Shown here one piece after another: positions 4,969-7,375 of a stretch of 7,375 nt of DNA. The notes beneath the pieces are model-generated. The model was given only the letters and a program-made list of their open reading frames with translations. It had not been told where the DNA came from and made no database searches. Every line of letters starts with the position of its first letter. Position 1 is the first letter of the stretch. Location: positions 1 through 7,375 of the forward strand of contig JASLHL010000169.1 of NCBI GenBank assembly GCA_030152225.1, read 5' to 3'. The position numbers were made by a program, and so were the translations under genes. Source of the DNA: Flavobacterium sp. Its GTDB lineage: Bacteria > Bacteroidota > Bacteroidia > Flavobacteriales > Flavobacteriaceae.

Positions 4969-6420
4969 TTATCGCATTGACTCGTCCAATTGCTCCTCAA
5001 AATACTCTTCTTGAAAACCAATGAGATACAATTTACTCTTGGCGCGTGTCATGGCTGTATAGAGCCAACGCACATAATCTTGGTTGATGCCTTCAGGTAA
5101 ATACGGCTGTTCAATAAAAACCGTATCCCATTGCCCACCTTGAGATTTATGACAGGTGACAGCATAAGAAAACTTAACCTGTAACGCATTAAAGTATTCG
5201 TTTTCTTTTACTTTTTGATTTTTCTTATACTTGGAAATTTCATCCTCATAATCCAATAAAACCTCTTGATACAAGCGATTACTTTCTTCGTAGGTCAATG
5301 CAGGTGATTCACTCGTCAACGTATCCAAAAGAATAACAGTATCAAAGGGAGTCATCTCGTCGTAATCAATCATGCGAATCCGTACGGAGGCAAATCGAAA
5401 ACCATACAATTCAATTGTTTTATAAATCTGTAGAATTTCAATGATATCCCCATTGGCTAAAAAGTCGGTTACAGTAGAATCCTTTAACCAATAGTAGTTA
5501 TTTTTGACCACCATCAATAGATCTCCTGCTGCTATTTCACTCTCTCGATCTAAAATACGCATTCGGATTTGCTGGTTGTATGCATTTGCTCGTTTATTGG
5601 AGCGAACGATAAACATGGTTTCTTCTGGTCCTGCATTGGAATAGGAAGAATAAATAGCGTCTTGGATATCGTAGCTATCTGTTAAGCGAATAATATCTTT
5701 AAATCCGTATAAATTGAACTGAAAAGTATCCATAAAATGCGAATCCAACAGCATACGCAATTCCGTTGCATTATAGAGAATACCCGAATCTTCCTCTTGA
5801 CGCATTACCTCATCCAATTCAATGTGGTGAATCGGCATATGATAATGAAAGCTCAATTGATCGGTATCTAAGGCAGGACTTACTGTCATATTGATTGGAG
5901 GAAGCTGCGCCACATCTCCAATTAAAATCAACTTGCAATTTTGCCCTGTATATACGTAGTAAATTAAATCATCCAAAAGCGACCCATGCGGGTACATACT
6001 GCTATCTCCTGCTGAGCCATCGCCAATCATCGATGCTTCATCTACAATAAAAATCGTGTTTTTATGCTTATTTTGGCGCATTGTATATTGCATACCCCCA
6101 CCATTTTTTAACGGTTTCGGATAATAAATATATTTGTGGATGGTAAAAGCAGGACGTTGCGCATAGCTGCTAATCACTTTAGCTGCACGCCCCGTTGGTG
6201 CAAGCATCACTGCATATTTATGGATCGAACGCAATTGATTCACAACAACGGACAACAAAGTCGTTTTTCCAGTCCCCGCATATCCTTTCAATACAAATAG
6301 TTCATCTTGCTGATCTGCCGTAATAAACTCCGCTATTTTCTGTAAGAAAATATCCTGTTTTAACGTGAGTTCATATGGAAATTGATGTCGTAATACCTTA
6401 TAAAATTCAGTTCCTCTCAT
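4969..6420 (-). CDS. RecD-like SF1B DNA helicase (AAA_30 / UvrD_C_2 type)
   Basis: This is a 483-residue ATP-dependent helicase of the RecD/RecD2/Dda group. Motifs in order: Walker A GYAGTGKTT (46-54), motif Ia APTGRAAKV (74-82), Walker B IFIVDEASMIGD (123-134), motif III ILIGDVAQLPPI (165-176), the DEVMRQ segment (203-208), motif V in YAVTCHKSQGGQWDTVFIE (419-437) and motif VI RWLYTAMTRAKSKLYLIG (451-468) with its arginine finger. All catalytic positions are present. It is much shorter than RecD2 (usually over 700 residues) and lacks the N-terminal region of that family, starting almost directly with the helicase core. RecB and RecC partners are not adjacent. Family knowledge suggests 5'-3' unwinding in repair or replication-fork processing; the specific role is unknown. 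The ATG at 6420 follows a possible AGGAG about 9 nt upstream and a promoter at 6452-6483. It is divergent from DUF3822. Confidence 0.92.
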   Translation of the reverse strand: MRGTEFYKVLRHQFPYELTLKQDIFLQKIAEFITADQQDELFVLKGYAGTGKTTLLSVVVNQLRSIHKYAVMLAPTGRAAKVISSYAQRPAFTIHKYIYYPKPLKNGGGMQYTMRQNKHKNTIFIVDEASMIGDGSAGDSSMYPHGSLLDDLIYYVYTGQNCKLILIGDVAQLPPINMTVSPALDTDQLSFHYHMPIHHIELDEVMRQEEDSGILYNATELRMLLDSHFMDTFQFNLYGFKDIIRLTDSYDIQDAIYSSYSNAGPEETMFIVRSNKRANAYNQQIRMRILDRESEIAAGDLLMVVKNNYYWLKDSTVTDFLANGDIIEILQIYKTIELYGFRFASVRIRMIDYDEMTPFDTVILLDTLTSESPALTYEESNRLYQEVLLDYEDEISKYKKNQKVKENEYFNALQVKFSYAVTCHKSQGGQWDTVFIEQPYLPEGINQDYVRWLYTAMTRAKSKLYLIGFQEEYFEEQLDESMR

Positions 6421-6451
6421 GCTACTTTTCTCCTAAATGCACCTAAAACAC

Positions 6452-6483
6452 CAAAGATACTAAGCTTTTTAGCCCAAGACTAA
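6452..6483 (-). promoter_or_regulatory. Promoter of the RecD-like helicase gene
   Basis: On the minus strand TATCTTTG (6459-6452) is a perfect -7 motif. TTA (6483-6481) lies 21 bp upstream in the -33 position, a one-base departure from TTG. An alternative TTG has a spacer of only 15 bp. Transcription would start near 6445, about 25 nt before the ATG. Confidence 0.6.
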
Positions 6484-6503
6484 TATACTCCCTTAAAATT
6501 GTT

Positions 6504-6511
6504 TAAATTTG
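6504..6511 (+). promoter_or_regulatory. -7 element of the DUF3822-rsmD promoter
   Basis: TAAATTTG matches the -7 consensus TAnnTTTG perfectly. No TTG is seen at the expected -33 position (about 6480-6482). The predicted start near 6518 leaves a leader of about 35 nt to the ATG at 6553 and lies downstream of the TTG at 6499 that would otherwise extend the ORF. The helicase -7 box lies about 45 bp away in the opposite direction. Confidence 0.55.
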
Positions 6512-6552
6512 TCTCTCGTATTCGTTGTCAGAAAATTATAGCTCAACAAACT

Positions 6553-7344
6553 ATGAAGCAAAGCTTAAACAAACTTATCATTCAGGTTTCCCTACAGAAA
6601 TTTACATTTATCGTACAAGAAATAGAATCGAAACAGATTCATCATTTTGTTTCTGAAGGATTAAATCAAAATAGAACAATTGAAGATCAGTTGCATGCAC
6701 TCTTTGCTAAACACGAAATTCTATCGGATTCTTTTGAGGACATCATCGTATTACACGATAGTAACCTCAATACGTTTGTACCTACAGCTATATTTGACGA
6801 AACTGCAATGGGATCCTACTTACAGTACAATACGAAAGTATTCTCGTCTGATTTCTTTGCCTTTGATGCGTTAGCCAATCAAACCATCAACAACGTTTAC
6901 ATCCCTTATGTGCAAATTAACAATGTCTTATTTGACAAATTGGGTGCTTTTACCTATCAAAACATCAATACTGCTTTAGTAGAACACATCATAGAACGAG
7001 CAGCAAATAGCACCGAAATTGAGGTGTATGCCTATGTGCAAAAGGATCATTTTGAATTGGTCGTCACCCAAGCAGGACAACTCCTCTTATTCAATTCTTT
7101 TCTATATGCCACTGCTCAAGATTTTATCTATTACTTGCTCTTTGTCTACGAACAACTCAAACTCGATCCAGAAAATATCCGATTGAAATTGATGAGCCGT
7201 ATTGAAAAAGAGGACGCATTGTTTGAACAAGCCTATACCTACATTCGCCATGTAGATCTCTTGGAGGAAAATACAAGGATTGCTCCTTCACTCCTCCTAC
7301 ATTATCAAGTACCAAAACAACATTATATATTATTCCATCTATGA
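6553..7344 (+). CDS. DUF3822 family protein
   Basis: This 263-residue protein, counted from the ATG at 6553, matches the DUF3822 family found in Bacteroidota. Recognisable conserved stretches are LIIQVSLQKFTFIV (8-21), FEDIIVLHDSNLNTFVPTAIFDE (61-83), GSYLQYNTKVFSSDFFAFD (87-105), NNVYIPYVQINN (113-124), the HFELVVTQAGQLLLFNSF segment (166-183) and the nearby FIYYLLFVYEQL (191-202). It has no signal peptide or membrane helix and is predicted cytoplasmic; function is unknown. The frame can be extended 18 codons to a TTG at 6499, but that part covers the -7 promoter element, and the family starts near the ATG. Its TGA overlaps the rsmD ATG in an ATGA arrangement, indicating cotranscription and translational coupling. 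This gene order, as I recall, is common in Flavobacteriaceae and suggests a link to ribosomal RNA modification or a shared housekeeping role. Confidence 0.9.
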   Translation: MKQSLNKLIIQVSLQKFTFIVQEIESKQIHHFVSEGLNQNRTIEDQLHALFAKHEILSDSFEDIIVLHDSNLNTFVPTAIFDETAMGSYLQYNTKVFSSDFFAFDALANQTINNVYIPYVQINNVLFDKLGAFTYQNINTALVEHIIERAANSTEIEVYAYVQKDHFELVVTQAGQLLLFNSFLYATAQDFIYYLLFVYEQLKLDPENIRLKLMSRIEKEDALFEQAYTYIRHVDLLEENTRIAPSLLLHYQVPKQHYILFHL

Positions 7345-7375
7345 GAATTATTTCAGGAAAATTAAAGGGAAGAAA
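7341..7375 (+). CDS. rsmD: 16S rRNA (guanine(966)-N(2))-methyltransferase, N-terminal fragment
   Basis: Only the first 11 complete codons are present, MRIISGKLKGR, and the gene continues past the right edge. The pattern R-I-I-S-G-x-x-K-G-R is the characteristic N-terminus of RsmD, which methylates G966 of 16S rRNA in the 30S subunit using S-adenosylmethionine. The ATG overlaps the DUF3822 stop by 4 nt (ATGA), the usual sign of translational coupling. The identification rests on this short motif and on the known DUF3822 neighbourhood. Confidence 0.8.
   Translation, partial: MRIISGKLKGR

Noticed and set aside
6499..6552. Eighteen-codon extension of DUF3822 to a TTG start
   Set aside because: The extension covers a perfect -7 promoter box and has no family resemblance; the ATG at 6553 fits the family start.
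6680..6874. 64-residue plus-strand ORF inside DUF3822
   Set aside because: Alternative frame of the DUF3822 gene.

Overview
The window looks like chromosomal DNA of a member of the Bacteroidota, most likely Flavobacteriaceae and possibly Myroides or a close relative. Three things suggest this: AT-rich DNA with almost no Shine-Dalgarno sequences; repeated promoters of the Bacteroidota type (a TTG-like -33 element and TAnnTTTG at -7); and a typical flavobacterial housekeeping gene set (type II ilvE, kdsB, a RecD-like helicase, DUF3822, rsmD). The genus is inferred from protein resemblance alone.

Layout. Positions 1-733 (minus) hold the N-terminal 244 residues of a secreted or membrane-anchored tetratricopeptide-repeat protein that runs off the left edge. 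Positions 734-1560 are a long gap of about 830 bp. It contains a tandem ACTACCC repeat, a perfect 11-bp inverted repeat, and a leucine-rich small ORF whose sequence runs directly into an intrinsic terminator, an arrangement resembling an amino-acid attenuator. The ilvE promoter lies at the end of the gap. ilvE (branched-chain aminotransferase, plus) ends at a strong terminator. A small two-helix membrane protein and a membrane-anchored SRPBCC plus GyrI-like protein follow on the same strand as a probable two-gene operon. That operon converges on kdsB (minus) across a bidirectional terminator. Upstream of kdsB on the same strand is a compact SF1B RecD-like helicase. The helicase is divergent from DUF3822, which overlaps the start of rsmD by four bases at the right edge.

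Functionally this is mostly core metabolism and maintenance: branched-chain amino acid synthesis, activation of KDO for lipopolysaccharide, DNA processing and 16S rRNA methylation. I see no defence system, mobile element, CRISPR array or obvious new multi-gene system. The points most worth a second look are the attenuator-like element upstream of ilvE, which is separated from ilvE by ilvE's own promoter, and the membrane-tethered SRPBCC/GyrI fusion with its small membrane partner. Three ORFs (kdsB, DUF3822 and the leader ORF) have longer non-ATG extensions; ATG starts are preferred here, and for kdsB and DUF3822 promoter position and family N-termini support the choice.
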